From an uncultured Myxococcales bacterium (lineage in GTDB: Bacteria > Myxococcota_A > Polyangia > Polyangiales > Polyangiaceae): 64,000 bases of DNA. Both the position numbers and the translations under genes were made by a program. The stretch is taken from assembly GCA_937949945.1 (NCBI GenBank), contig CALFEQ010000137.1, positions 27,786-91,785 of the forward strand, read 5' to 3'. This document shows positions 50,923 to 58,241 of the stretch, in pieces. Under the pieces are notes generated by a model. That model ran no database searches. It was given only the letters and a program-made list of their open reading frames with translations, and was not told where the DNA came from. Numbering within the stretch: position 1 is the first letter of the stretch; each line of letters opens with the position of its first letter.

Positions 50923-51265
50923 GTCGGAGCTCCTTCCGCAGGTATTGCTGCATGAACTCGGACCAGTAGGACGGGTCATCGAGCCGCCTCGTGGAGTAAC
51001 GCTGCTTGTCGTAGCTGAGGAGCTCGGCATGCAGGAGCGCTTCGCGCTCAACCCGTTCGAGCTTGTCGAACGTTGTCTTGCGGACGCGGATGACGGCGTC
51101 CGTCAGCGAGAGCGCGGCAGCAAGGCAGTAGATCTGCCAGTCGGTGAGCTTCTTCAAGCGACCAAGGTCTCGAGGGGCCTGGGAGAGGAGGACGCGCTTC
51201 TCCCCGCGGAGCTGCCTCTCGAACCGCTCGATCTCCTTGTCGTCGTCAGGCGTATAGCGAGCCAT
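50906..51265 (-). CDS. hypothetical helical protein
   Basis: 119 residues from ATG 51265 (AAGGG upstream; TATAAG at 51273). Helical, with EIERFERQLRGEKRVLLSQA and LTDWQIYCLAAALSLTDAVI, ending RKELRHDVST, where the sequence doubles as the ribosome binding site of the next gene. Confidence 0.58.
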   Translation of the reverse strand: MARYTPDDDKEIERFERQLRGEKRVLLSQAPRDLGRLKKLTDWQIYCLAAALSLTDAVIRVRKTTFDKLERVEREALLHAELLSYDKQRYSTRRLDDPSYWSEFMQQYLRKELRHDVST

Positions 51266-51288
51266 CGTGGCCCTTATACGCCCGTCCT

Positions 51289-51738
51289 TCAGCTCTTTGC
51301 GAGAAGCCTCTGAAGCTCTTCGGAGAAGGCCGAAAAGGCCTTCTTTTTGAAGACGTTCTTCGCGATCTGATTCGCCGCGATCGTGGGCGGCGGCAGCGGC
51401 TGATGAACCGATCCCTGCTTCACGTCCGGCTCCTGGTCGACGCCGCGCGGGCGGTCGCGCCCCTGGTCGCGCATCTGCTTCAGGTTCGCCTTCTGCGTGG
51501 AGACCGAGAGGTTCGCCGGGTTCACGTCCTTCGGGTCGTTGTTCTTGTGAAGAACGACCTTGCCCTTCTTCGGCGCCTCGCGCCCGACGAGCTCGAGCGC
51601 GACGTGAGACGCGAGACGGAGCTTCCCGTTGTCCTTCATCTTCGGGTAGCCGTCGGAGTTCACCGAGGCCTTCCAGACCCACTTCCCGTCTCGCTTCTCG
51701 ATCTTCTCGAGAAAGCGCGCTTTCAGGCCCTCATCCAT
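51289..51738 (-). CDS. HNH endonuclease-like protein
   Basis: 149 residues. ARFLEKIEKRDGKWVWKASV then DGYPKM and LASHVALELVGREAPKKGKV with VLHKNNDPKDVNPANLSVST give the order of an intron-type HNH nuclease (His of SH, VLH, NP.NL). The usual zinc cysteines of this family (as in CDNPxCxNPxHL) are replaced by Asn and Asp, so activity is doubtful. The C-terminal 45 residues (KKKAFSAFSEELQRLL) are an addition. Confidence 0.68.
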   Translation of the reverse strand: MDEGLKARFLEKIEKRDGKWVWKASVNSDGYPKMKDNGKLRLASHVALELVGREAPKKGKVVLHKNNDPKDVNPANLSVSTQKANLKQMRDQGRDRPRGVDQEPDVKQGSVHQPLPPPTIAANQIAKNVFKKKAFSAFSEELQRLLAKS

Positions 51739-52288
51739 AGGGGTTCAGCTCCATCGCGATCTTTCGCCTCGAGGCTTCGTACCACGCCTCGAGCGTACGC
51801 GTGAACGGCCACATCCAACCGTAGGCCCCCGTCGTGAAGTGGTCGAAGATGGACTTCTTGTACTTCGGGTCGTCGAGGATGCGGAGGCCGTTACGTTCGA
51901 CGACCGCGCGCATCGACTCTTCGTAGGCTTCCCACTCGAACTTCGCGCGGAAGTAGGCGAAGAAGAGCGGAAACGGCACACAGAGGTACAGGAACCCGAA
52001 GAGGAACAGGCCGTAGCGGCGTGCCTGCTCCATGTGCACGCGCTCGTGGCGAAGCACGACGAGCTTCCGGTACTCGTCCCAGGCATCGAAGCCGTCGGGC
52101 ACGTAGACCTTCTGCCCCACGGTCGTCACGTAGTCTGTCATGAAGGTCTTCTGCTGCCCGAAGGTGACGATGAGCAGCAAGAAGGCGATGACCTTCATCA
52201 GGGTGCTGTCCGTCTTGCGGCGGATCTGGAACCCCGGGTAATTCACACGCGTCTCGAACATGAACTTCGTGAGCGCCGACTGATTCAT
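51731..52288 (-). CDS. membrane protein with HExxH zinc-protease motif
   Basis: 185 residues. Two hydrophobic segments (VIAFLLLIVTFGQQ; GLFLFGFLYLCVPFPLFFAY) surround RHERVHMEQARRYG, an HExxH zincin motif, and FEWEAYEESMRA follows with Glu residues that could be the third ligand. Regions such as TDYVTTVGQKVYVPDGFDAW look extracellular. A phage-encoded integral-membrane gluzincin would be unusual; a purely structural role cannot be ruled out. Confidence 0.6.
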   Translation of the reverse strand: MNQSALTKFMFETRVNYPGFQIRRKTDSTLMKVIAFLLLIVTFGQQKTFMTDYVTTVGQKVYVPDGFDAWDEYRKLVVLRHERVHMEQARRYGLFLFGFLYLCVPFPLFFAYFRAKFEWEAYEESMRAVVERNGLRILDDPKYKKSIFDHFTTGAYGWMWPFTRTLEAWYEASRRKIAMELNPYG

Positions 52289-52298
52289 GCCCTCGATC

Positions 52299-52691
52299 CT
52301 ACGACCGAAGCAGGGGCTTCGGGAAAGCGCTGCGAAGGGTGTTCTCGAAGTCGAAGGACAAGAAGGGCTTCAGGATGAAAGAACAACGCGCGCTCTTCGG
52401 AAGAAGTGGGCGCACGACGTGCTCGCCGTAGTCGGACGGGATGATGAAGGGGACGTCGGGGTCGATCTTGTGAAGTGCAGCGATGAGGTCGCCGCCGTAG
52501 ATGACGCAGGAGAGCGTCCAGTCCAGGACGACCGCCTGGATGTGGTCCCTCCACGCGTTCATCATTGCGATCGGAAGGTCACTGCCCTCCGACTTGATCA
52601 CGCGGTGCCCGAGCCGGCACGCCATAGCGGCGATCGGCTGTAATGCGAGCTCCTCGTTCTCGATCACGAGCAAGGTGAACTTCGGATGCAT
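52299..52691 (-). CDS. stand-alone receiver (CheY-like) domain
   Basis: 130 residues. FTLLVIENEELALQPIAAMA (acidic pocket Glu-Asn-Glu in place of the usual Asp-Asp), AVVLDWTLS with the candidate phospho-acceptor Asp (about residue 57), and VPFIIPSDYGE and CSFILKPFLSFD with the conserved Lys follow the receiver order. No output domain. No histidine kinase is visible in the window, so it would act on host signalling or be a degenerate regulator. Confidence 0.7.
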   Translation of the reverse strand: MHPKFTLLVIENEELALQPIAAMACRLGHRVIKSEGSDLPIAMMNAWRDHIQAVVLDWTLSCVIYGGDLIAALHKIDPDVPFIIPSDYGEHVVRPLLPKSARCSFILKPFLSFDFENTLRSAFPKPLLRS

Positions 52692-52759
52692 ACCTCGAGA
52701 GTACCGTCGGCGTACAAGTGACCGGAAACGCGGGAGCTAGGAAAACCGAAGAAACGTGA

Positions 52760-52793
52760 GCGCGTGGCTGAAGACTTACCTTCAACCACGCGC
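52760..52793 (-). terminator. rho-independent terminator
   Basis: GCGCGTGGCTGAAG at 52760-52773 pairs with 52780-52793 with one mismatch and a six-base loop. On the - strand CACGTTTCTT follows. It lies directly behind the 52801 gene and before the receiver-domain gene. Confidence 0.7.
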
Positions 52794-52800
52794 GCACCTG

Positions 52801-53235
52801 TCACACGTCGAGGATCGCCTCGTACTTGATCTGCCGGGTCTCGTAGTACCCATCGCCGTGGCGGTCGGTCGTCGTCCAGTAGAACGAGTCCTTGGTGACC
52901 ACCATCATGTCGAGATCGGTGCGAGCCTCGAAGTCGTCGGAGATGGAGAACTCCTCGCTCACCTCGCGAAGACCCTCGGAGATGAACTTGTGCATCTCGT
53001 CCTCGCCGCCGAGTTGGTCTTCGATCTCGTCCCCGGCGTCGCTCGTGTAGAAGTAGCAATAGCGATCCCAGAAGACCAGCTTGTACAGCTCCGGGTCCTT
53101 CGCCTTCGCCATCTGAAAAAGCTCCTTCCGATGAAGGATCTCCTTCGCTTTCGCCTCGTCGATGCCGACGAGCGCGTACTCCACGTTGCCGCTGCTTTCT
53201 TCGCCGCCGCTGCACATCAACAGGAAGCACTTCAT
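52801..53235 (-). CDS. hypothetical acidic protein
   Basis: 144 residues from ATG 53235 (GGAGG ten bases upstream). YALVGIDEAKAKEILHRKEL opens a mixed alpha/beta fold; the protein is acidic with several Tyr and Trp (FYWTTTDRHGDGYYETRQ). No recognisable family. A terminator follows the gene. Confidence 0.62.
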   Translation of the reverse strand: MKCFLLMCSGGEESSGNVEYALVGIDEAKAKEILHRKELFQMAKAKDPELYKLVFWDRYCYFYTSDAGDEIEDQLGGEDEMHKFISEGLREVSEEFSISDDFEARTDLDMMVVTKDSFYWTTTDRHGDGYYETRQIKYEAILDV

Positions 53236-53327
53236 GAGTAGTTCACCCTCCAGTGGTCTTGAGAACACCGCAGACTTCTTCGAAAAGCTCCGTCGTCGAG
53301 ATCCGGTGGCGTGCGCTTCCGCGCCCG

Positions 53328-54362
53328 TCATGGCCTCACCTTGGTTGCCTTCACGAGGATCGGCGCGTCGTCGGGCCCGCGCCAGTGGGGCTCGATCCAC
53401 TGCACGCGCCGGAGCTCGCTCTTCGGACCGTACGGGACGTTGCGCCAGTGCCCAGCGACCATCACCTGCACGTTCAGCGCGCTGCCGGCCTTGCCCGTGC
53501 GCATGTAGGTCGAGATGGCCTCGCGGCAGTCGATGCGCGGGGTCGTGCCGAGCTGGTAGGTGCGGATGCGGGGCTCCGAGCTCGTACGCTCGTTGTGCTT
53601 GCCCTTCTTCTTCGGCTTCGGGTCCTTCGGCGCCTTCACGTTCGCCGGGTCGCTCATCGCGAGGCAGACGTTGAGAATGAGCCGGTTGATCATCGTGGAG
53701 CAGCGCTTGTCGAGCGTCTCGAGCTTCTCAGTGAGCCCGGTGCCCTCCCAGACGCCCTCGACGAGCTCGCCGAGCATGTGCTCCGTCGCCGCGCCGTGCT
53801 GCCAGAGCGTCGCCTGGCTCTCCGTGATGGCGAACCACGCCCAGCGGTTCGCGCCGCTCGGGGGGTGGTACATGCTCGCGACGAGGATACCGGTCACGGT
53901 CACCGGCTGGTTTCGGAGATTGTCGTCGACGAAGAGCAGGTCGCGCGGGACCTCGATGTAGAACGCGCGCCAGGGCGGCCGGACCTGCTCGGCGACGTCA
54001 TGCGAGAGCTTCGTCGCCATGAGGGCCGCGGCGTACTTGTGGCCCATCACGATCTGCGGGAAGCCCTGGTGGCACCAGAGCGCCGAGCCGCTGTAGACGA
54101 TCTGGTTCTGCGGCAGGAGCAGCTCGGCGGCGAGCAACGTCCAGTAGACGTGGCGGCTCGCTACCCCCTCGTTCGCGCGCGTGAGGAGCGCGCGGGCGGC
54201 ACCGGCGTCGTCGTCGGCGAGCCGGTAGCTGAAGGGCCAGATGAGCTGACCCAGTTTGAAGAGGTGCTCCTTCGTGAGCTTCATCGCCGGGTTGGCAGCG
54301 GCGTATTCACGAGAAGCCGCATGGACCGCCTCGGCGAGCTGACGTTCTTCTTCGGTGTACAT
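53328..54362 (-). CDS. hypothetical protein with HWR...YG C-terminal motif
   Basis: 344 residues. The C-terminal 50 residues (VAGHWRNVPYGPKSELRRVQ then WIEPHWRGP) carry a motif that I recall from uncharacterised actinobacterial and actinophage proteins. The N-terminal part is helical and the middle has a basic disordered stretch (KAPKDPKPKKKGKHNERTSS). A GATAAG box lies 18 bp upstream of the ATG. Function unknown. Confidence 0.65.
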   Translation of the reverse strand: MYTEEERQLAEAVHAASREYAAANPAMKLTKEHLFKLGQLIWPFSYRLADDDAGAARALLTRANEGVASRHVYWTLLAAELLLPQNQIVYSGSALWCHQGFPQIVMGHKYAAALMATKLSHDVAEQVRPPWRAFYIEVPRDLLFVDDNLRNQPVTVTGILVASMYHPPSGANRWAWFAITESQATLWQHGAATEHMLGELVEGVWEGTGLTEKLETLDKRCSTMINRLILNVCLAMSDPANVKAPKDPKPKKKGKHNERTSSEPRIRTYQLGTTPRIDCREAISTYMRTGKAGSALNVQVMVAGHWRNVPYGPKSELRRVQWIEPHWRGPDDAPILVKATKVRP

Positions 54363-54511
54363 GATGGTCTCCCACGGCTCTTATCCCAGCCAGGAGGTCT
54401 TCTTCTGAACAACGACCTTGACGACCCCAAGGAGATGAGCCATCCTGCTCTTCGTGAGCCGTCTCCTTCTATCCCAGCTCTATTGCCTCGGCGTCTTGCG
54501 CTGAGTGTCGA

Positions 54512-54598
54512 GCTTGGGTGGTGGAAGTAGGTAGACGCGGCGGGTTCAAAACCCGCTGATCCGCAAGGATCGTAGGGGTTCGAGGCCCCTCCCAAGCA
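54512..54598 (+). tRNA. tRNA-Leu (CAA anticodon)
   Basis: The acceptor arms GCTTGGG and CCCAAGC pair, the anticodon stem GCGGG/CCCGC holds the loop TTCAAAA, and a long variable arm (TGATCCGCAAGGATCGTA) is typical of leucine tRNAs. The T-loop is TTCGAGG. No encoded CCA. First of four tRNAs in tandem on the + strand. Confidence 0.9.
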
Positions 54599-54613
54599 CC
54601 GACACTCGAACAA

Positions 54614-54701
54614 GGAGTTCGAGGCAGCCTGGTGGCTGCACGTGGCTGTAAACCACGCGTCGCGCGAAAGCGGGCAAGAGGTTCGAATCCTCCGAGCTCC
54701 A
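54614..54701 (+). tRNA. tRNA-Tyr (GTA anticodon)
   Basis: GGAGTTC pairs with GAGCTCC (one G.U). The anticodon stem CGTGG/CCACG holds CTGTAAA, and the variable arm is long (class II), as in bacterial tyrosine tRNAs. T-loop TTCGAAT. The CCA end is not encoded. Confidence 0.88.
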
Positions 54702-54725
54702 CTGGGACACTTGTGCCCTGCACAC

Positions 54726-54811
54726 GCTCACGTGGCGAATCCGGTAGACGCGCGGCCTTGAGGTGGCCGTGGTCCGAAAGGACCGGGGAGGTTCGAATCC
54801 TCTCGTGAGCA
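54726..54811 (+). tRNA. tRNA-Leu (GAG anticodon)
   Basis: GCTCACG pairs with CGTGAGC. CGGCC/GGCCG encloses TTGAGGT, and a long variable arm TGGTCCGAAAGGACCG follows. The D-arm has GGTAGACGC, the leucine pattern. CCA is not encoded. Confidence 0.9.
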
Positions 54812-54815
54812 CGAC

Positions 54816-54889
54816 GCACGGGTGGCGCAACTGGTAGTCGCGCTTCGTTCAGACCGAAGATGTTGCGAGTTCGAATCTCGCCCCGTGCA
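54816..54889 (+). tRNA. atypical tRNA with CAG anticodon (Leu-like D-arm, short variable loop)
   Basis: GCACGGG pairs with CCCGTGC, CTTCG/CGAAG holds TTCAGAC (anticodon CAG, reading CUG), and GCGAG/CTCGC holds TTCGAAT. The D-arm TGGCGCAACTGGTAGTCGCG resembles the leucine tRNA next to it, but the variable loop is only about five bases, whereas leucine tRNAs carry a long variable arm. Cloverleaf pairing is otherwise complete at 74 nt. It overlaps nothing and ends one base before the - strand gene at 54890. Confidence 0.7.
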
Positions 54890-55102
54890 CTACTTCATCG
54901 AGGACGGGGGGTCGCTCTTCTTGGTCGCGCTCTCCGGAACGGCGAGGGTGCTGCCGCAGGAGCAGTTCCGGAGCTGGATCTTCTCCGAGTCGCGACCGCG
55001 CGTCATCGGCATCGTGCCCTTCAAGTCGAGCTTGTTCCACGACTGCTTGCGGATGGGGCGATTGCAGTTCGGGCACTTCTTCGGCCACTGCGGGGCGGCC
55101 AC
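54890..55102 (-). CDS. zinc-ribbon protein
   Basis: 70 residues with KKCPNCNRPIRKQSW and QLRNCSCGSTLAV: CxxC and CxC pairs form a zinc ribbon. It lies two bases after the larger gene at 55105 in transcription order and converges on the tRNA cluster. No specific function. Confidence 0.65.
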   Translation of the reverse strand: MAAPQWPKKCPNCNRPIRKQSWNKLDLKGTMPMTRGRDSEKIQLRNCSCGSTLAVPESATKKSDPPSSMK

Positions 55103-55104
55103 GG

Positions 55105-55857
55105 CTACACCCCGGGGACGCGATGGACCTTCGAGGGGCCTTCGCTCGACACGAGGACGTGCAGAATGGCATGCGCCAGTACATCAGCGACGCTGAGGAG
55201 GTCATCGCCCACGAACATCTCGCGGCTGATGAAGCGAGGGCACTGGGAGTAATCGACGTAGTTCCTTCCGTGAGCGGAGAGGTTCGGGGCCTGGATCGGA
55301 CGGTTGTTCTTCTTCTGGTGGAATCCGTAGATGCAGGTCTGTCCGGGGCGCGCCGCGAGCCCCGGCACGAGGATGTAGTTCTTGAAGCCGCCATCCTGGA
55401 GGGAGCCGAGCGGAAGCCCGAGCTTCGCGCGCGCCGCGATGACCTCGCGCGACTGCTTCTGGAAGACGGGGAAGGTGACCATCTTCTCGTCGGGCGTCTG
55501 CGTGATCGGGTCGATCTTGCCGGCCGCCTGCTTCCAGATCTCGTCGACGATCTTCTTCGTGGGGAGCATCGCCCCGATCTCGTCGGCGATCTTCTGCGCC
55601 GTGACGATCGAGCACTGGGCGTAAAAGTAGTCGTCGTCGGTGCCGAGGCAGAGATAGTCCGGGCAGACCTCCAGGTTGCCCACGAGGCCGCCGGGCCCCG
55701 TGAGGATGATCTGCGAAGCCACCCGCATGAAGTCGGGCACGCAGCCGTTCCTGACCTGCTCGAGGATGAAGGCCTCCCGGGCTTCAGCATCGAGCGTTTC
55801 CATCATCGCCGCGAGGTCGCTGCCCGAAAACTGGGCGCTACGTTCGGGGAAGTACAT
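55105..55857 (-). CDS. conserved-type hypothetical protein
   Basis: 250 residues from ATG 55857. The middle and C-terminal blocks (KIVDEIWKQAAGKIDPITQT, FKNYILVPGLAARPGQTCIY, NRPIQAPNLSAHGRNYVDYS) resemble a family of uncharacterised bacterial proteins with a 'PIQ..s..HG..YaDYShg.R' signature; I do not know its function. An 11-bp hairpin covers its ribosome binding site, so translation may be regulated. Confidence 0.68.
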   Translation of the reverse strand: MYFPERSAQFSGSDLAAMMETLDAEAREAFILEQVRNGCVPDFMRVASQIILTGPGGLVGNLEVCPDYLCLGTDDDYFYAQCSIVTAQKIADEIGAMLPTKKIVDEIWKQAAGKIDPITQTPDEKMVTFPVFQKQSREVIAARAKLGLPLGSLQDGGFKNYILVPGLAARPGQTCIYGFHQKKNNRPIQAPNLSAHGRNYVDYSQCPRFISREMFVGDDLLSVADVLAHAILHVLVSSEGPSKVHRVPGV

Positions 55858-55860
55858 GTC

Positions 55861-55895
55861 CGCTCCTGCACCTGATCTTCTCAAGTGCAGGAGCG
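55861..55895 (-). promoter_or_regulatory. hairpin sequestering the ribosome binding site of 55857
   Basis: On the - strand CGCTCCTGCAC pairs perfectly (11 bp) with GTGCAGGAGCG, and the second arm contains the AGGAG that lies ten bases before ATG 55857. The loop is 13 bases. Folding would hide the ribosome binding site; opening by heat, a protein or a translating ribosome would expose it. TTGACA-like bases lie just upstream of the hairpin. Confidence 0.6.
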
Positions 55896-55911
55896 TGGTG
55901 TCAAAGACCGC

Positions 55912-55995
55912 TCAACGACGACGCCGAGCATCTCTCCACCCGGAGAGAGCGGACATCTCCGGGCCGGTGAAGTGGGTCTTCTTCTTCGCCGCCAT
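55912..55995 (-). CDS. possible 27-residue protein
   Basis: MAAKKKTHFTGPEMSALSGW then RDARRRR. Basic at both ends; follows the 55997 gene by one base. The ribosome binding site is weak. Probably real given the tight packing, but very short. Confidence 0.35.
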   Translation of the reverse strand: MAAKKKTHFTGPEMSALSGWRDARRRR

Positions 55996-55996
55996 C

Positions 55997-56209
55997 TCAG
56001 GTCCCGTGGGTCTCGTAGGTCTTGTCGAGGCCCTGGGTCTCGAGCTGCGAGAGGATCGCGCAGGCGATCTTCATCGAGTCCCGCGAACCGTCCGACAGCA
56101 GCAGGTGGATCTTCGAGGCGATGGCCTCGTACTTCCGGGCGATCTTCTTGTCCGTGCGGATGCCCTTGCCGGCAGCGCCGCTCAGCGTGATTCCTTTTCC
56201 TCGTCCCAT
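55997..56209 (-). CDS. small basic protein
   Basis: 70 residues. GGAGG lies five bases before ATG 56209 (an ATG three bases upstream is the alternative). GKGITLSGAAGKGIRTDKKI precedes a helical part (ARKYEAIASKIHLLLSDGSR). The stop of the upstream gene overlaps its start (ATGATGA). Function unknown. Confidence 0.6.
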   Translation of the reverse strand: MGRGKGITLSGAAGKGIRTDKKIARKYEAIASKIHLLLSDGSRDSMKIACAILSQLETQGLDKTYETHGT

Positions 56210-57060
56210 CATGGCCTCCACTTTCTCGGTAGCTTGTTGAACTGCTCTGTCGTGATGCCGAGCTCTTTCTCGGCGCGAATGCGAAGCTTCTCGAAGGCAG
56301 GCTCCCACGCCTCCTTGTCCTCGGCGGAGAAGAACTGGCGTCCCCAGCCATAGTTCTTCTCGTGCGGCAGGCCGGTGATCGACGTCATCAGGAAGACGCG
56401 CTTGCCGTGCGGCGGGCACATCTCGTCGTAGCCGTCGGCGTAGAAGAGCTCCTGGGAGATGTACATCGCCTCGATGTTCTTCCGCTGCCAGGCGTCGAGC
56501 TTCGCCTGGTACCGGGCGCGCGCCTCCTCGTAGCGGCGCTTCCGCTCGAACGCGCGCTCGAACGACTTCCCTGCGAGCGCGGAAGGGCGCGGCATCACCC
56601 GTACGATCTCGAAGTCGTATTCGACGTCGTACTCGTCGTACTCGTAGCTGCAGCGGTACCAGCGAGGCGGACCGAACTGCATGAGGAACGGCGTGCCCGG
56701 CGCGATGCCTTCTTTGAGCGCGAACGAGAGCCCGCACGTGCCGTCGTAGCGGCTGCCCGTCATCGAGTACCAGAAGTTCGAGGTGTCCTCGTACTCCTCG
56801 AACCACGTCTGCGGCTCACCGATGTGGGCGCCGCCGTAGCGCTCGATGTCCAGGTCGTAGCGACCCCCGGTCTGCAAGAGCCGGTACCAGACGTAGGCGC
56901 TGTTGCCGATGAAGACGTCGACGAGCGGCGGCACCCAGAAGCCGAGGCCGTCGAGCAAGGGCGCGCCCTGTTCCTCTGCTCGCTTTCGCTTCTGCTCGTC
57001 CTCGTACTTCTGATGCTCCTCGACGCTGTAGACGTCTTCGAGAGACGTGAACTCTGCCAT
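56209..57060 (-). CDS. hypothetical protein rich in Tyr, Trp and Glu
   Basis: 283 residues. Aromatic and acidic segments (WYRLLQTGGRYDLDIERYGG, RWYRCSYEYDEYDVEYDFEI) alternate with a charged helix (KSFERAFERKRRYEEARARY). No known family. TATAAG lies 18 bp upstream of the ATG and GGAGGT precedes it. The 209 bp upstream, to 57269, hold no gene I can support. Confidence 0.62.
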   Translation of the reverse strand: MAEFTSLEDVYSVEEHQKYEDEQKRKRAEEQGAPLLDGLGFWVPPLVDVFIGNSAYVWYRLLQTGGRYDLDIERYGGAHIGEPQTWFEEYEDTSNFWYSMTGSRYDGTCGLSFALKEGIAPGTPFLMQFGPPRWYRCSYEYDEYDVEYDFEIVRVMPRPSALAGKSFERAFERKRRYEEARARYQAKLDAWQRKNIEAMYISQELFYADGYDEMCPPHGKRVFLMTSITGLPHEKNYGWGRQFFSAEDKEAWEPAFEKLRIRAEKELGITTEQFNKLPRKWRP

Positions 57061-57269
57061 GAAAGACCTCCGCGGTTCTTATACCCGCGGGAAGGTCACG
57101 TAGCGCGAGCTCAGAAGAGACCGCCGCGTGACCTTCACGGTCTTCTTCCGCTCCCGGAGGACAGGCGCGCTCTCCGTTCCGGTGGGCCCTCGATCTCAGC
57201 GGGGACCTCGGAGGTCAGCTCGGATGCCTCAAGAGGCAAAGCAGCTTGGGCATCCCCCCGTGGCGCCGT

Positions 57270-57488
57270 TCATTCTCGGCGCTTCTTCGGCAACGGTTCT
57301 TCGTCGTCGTCGTCGTCGTCGTCCTTCTCCTCGATGTCAACCTCCACGCCTTCTTCTTCGAGATGCTCCGCGAAGCGCTGCGCCCAGGCGAAGTCCTTCT
57401 GGGCACAGTCGAACTTCGCGAAGCCGATCTCCTCGTTGCCGATCTCGATCTTGTCGTCTTCGAGATCCAACCGAATGGTCACCGCCAT
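57270..57488 (-). CDS. small acidic protein
   Basis: 72 residues. IRLDLEDDKIEIGNEEIGFA and WAQRFAEHLEEEGVEVDI are followed by seven Asp in a row, encoded by a GAC repeat, and then KKRRE. Strongly acidic small phage proteins often mimic DNA or modulate host enzymes, but this is only a possibility here. Confidence 0.6.
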   Translation of the reverse strand: MAVTIRLDLEDDKIEIGNEEIGFAKFDCAQKDFAWAQRFAEHLEEEGVEVDIEEKDDDDDDDEEPLPKKRRE

Positions 57489-57599
57489 GCTGTAGGCGTA
57501 CCGGATCTTCCTCGATTACGGGAAGAGCGACGGCGTCGAAACTTGTTCGAGCGCGTGACCTTCTTTCGTGCGCTCGCGACCTGATCGCGGTTCGGCTAG

Positions 57600-57926
57600 T
57601 CACGAACGAGCGCTAGCCCGCGTGTCTTGTCCTCGAGCCTTCCCTCGAGGAGCGCGACGCGCTCCTCGAGCTCGTCGATCTGGCGTTGCAGGTGGGTCGT
57701 TCGAAGCTCCATGGATCTTGAGCTGCCGCACGTCTTCGATCTGAAGGGCGGCCTTGTCACCGTTGGTGAAGTGCACGCCGACGCGGTCGCCGGAGACTTC
57801 GTTCACCGTGCCGAGTCTCATGCGAGAGGGCCAGTGGAACATCGCTGCAGTCAGCGGGTCGAGGAGAACGAGGACCTTCTCGCCGGGCTGGGGGACCCAG
57901 CTAGGACTTTCCTTCTTCTTGGGCAT
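57600..57926 (-). CDS. hypothetical protein with SH3-like barrel
   Basis: 108 residues from ATG 57926. The first 70 residues (WVPQPGEKVLVLLDPLTAAM, MRLGTVNEVSGDRVGVHFTN) look like a small beta barrel; the end is a basic, disordered tail (RRARGARRAPRGKARGQDTR). No family recognised. Confidence 0.55.
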   Translation of the reverse strand: MPKKKESPSWVPQPGEKVLVLLDPLTAAMFHWPSRMRLGTVNEVSGDRVGVHFTNGDKAALQIEDVRQLKIHGASNDPPATPDRRARGARRAPRGKARGQDTRASARS

Positions 57927-58004
57927 CGGACTTCTCTGATCTCGTGGCCGACAGTCACGCCGGTGGGCCACGTCATGGGCGTTCGCCTTGGTGTGAGAGG
58001 AGCA

Positions 58005-58241
58005 TCAGACCTGGTTGTAGACTTTCGGGTCCTGCGGGTCCTTCTTGAACCGATGCTTGCCGCAGGTGACTTCGGGAGCCAGGCGCGAAACCGTCGCCGG
58101 CGTACGCCCACCGTCCTTCCAGGCGAGGACGATGATGTGCTTCTCGGGTGGAGGCTCCGGATGGTGGCGGCTCATCTCGGTGACGGCCGTCTCGATGTCG
58201 AAGACGAACGACTCCTCGGGCGATGGATTCTCGGTGGCCAT
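58005..58241 (-). CDS. small hypothetical protein
   Basis: 78 residues from ATG 58241. FVFDIETAVTEMSRHHPEPP is followed by IIVLAWKDGGRTPATVSRLA and EVTCGKHRFKKDPQ. One strand-helix unit, no known motif. Overlaps the C-terminal part of the 58172 gene. Confidence 0.5.
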   Translation of the reverse strand: MATENPSPEESFVFDIETAVTEMSRHHPEPPPEKHIIVLAWKDGGRTPATVSRLAPEVTCGKHRFKKDPQDPKVYNQV

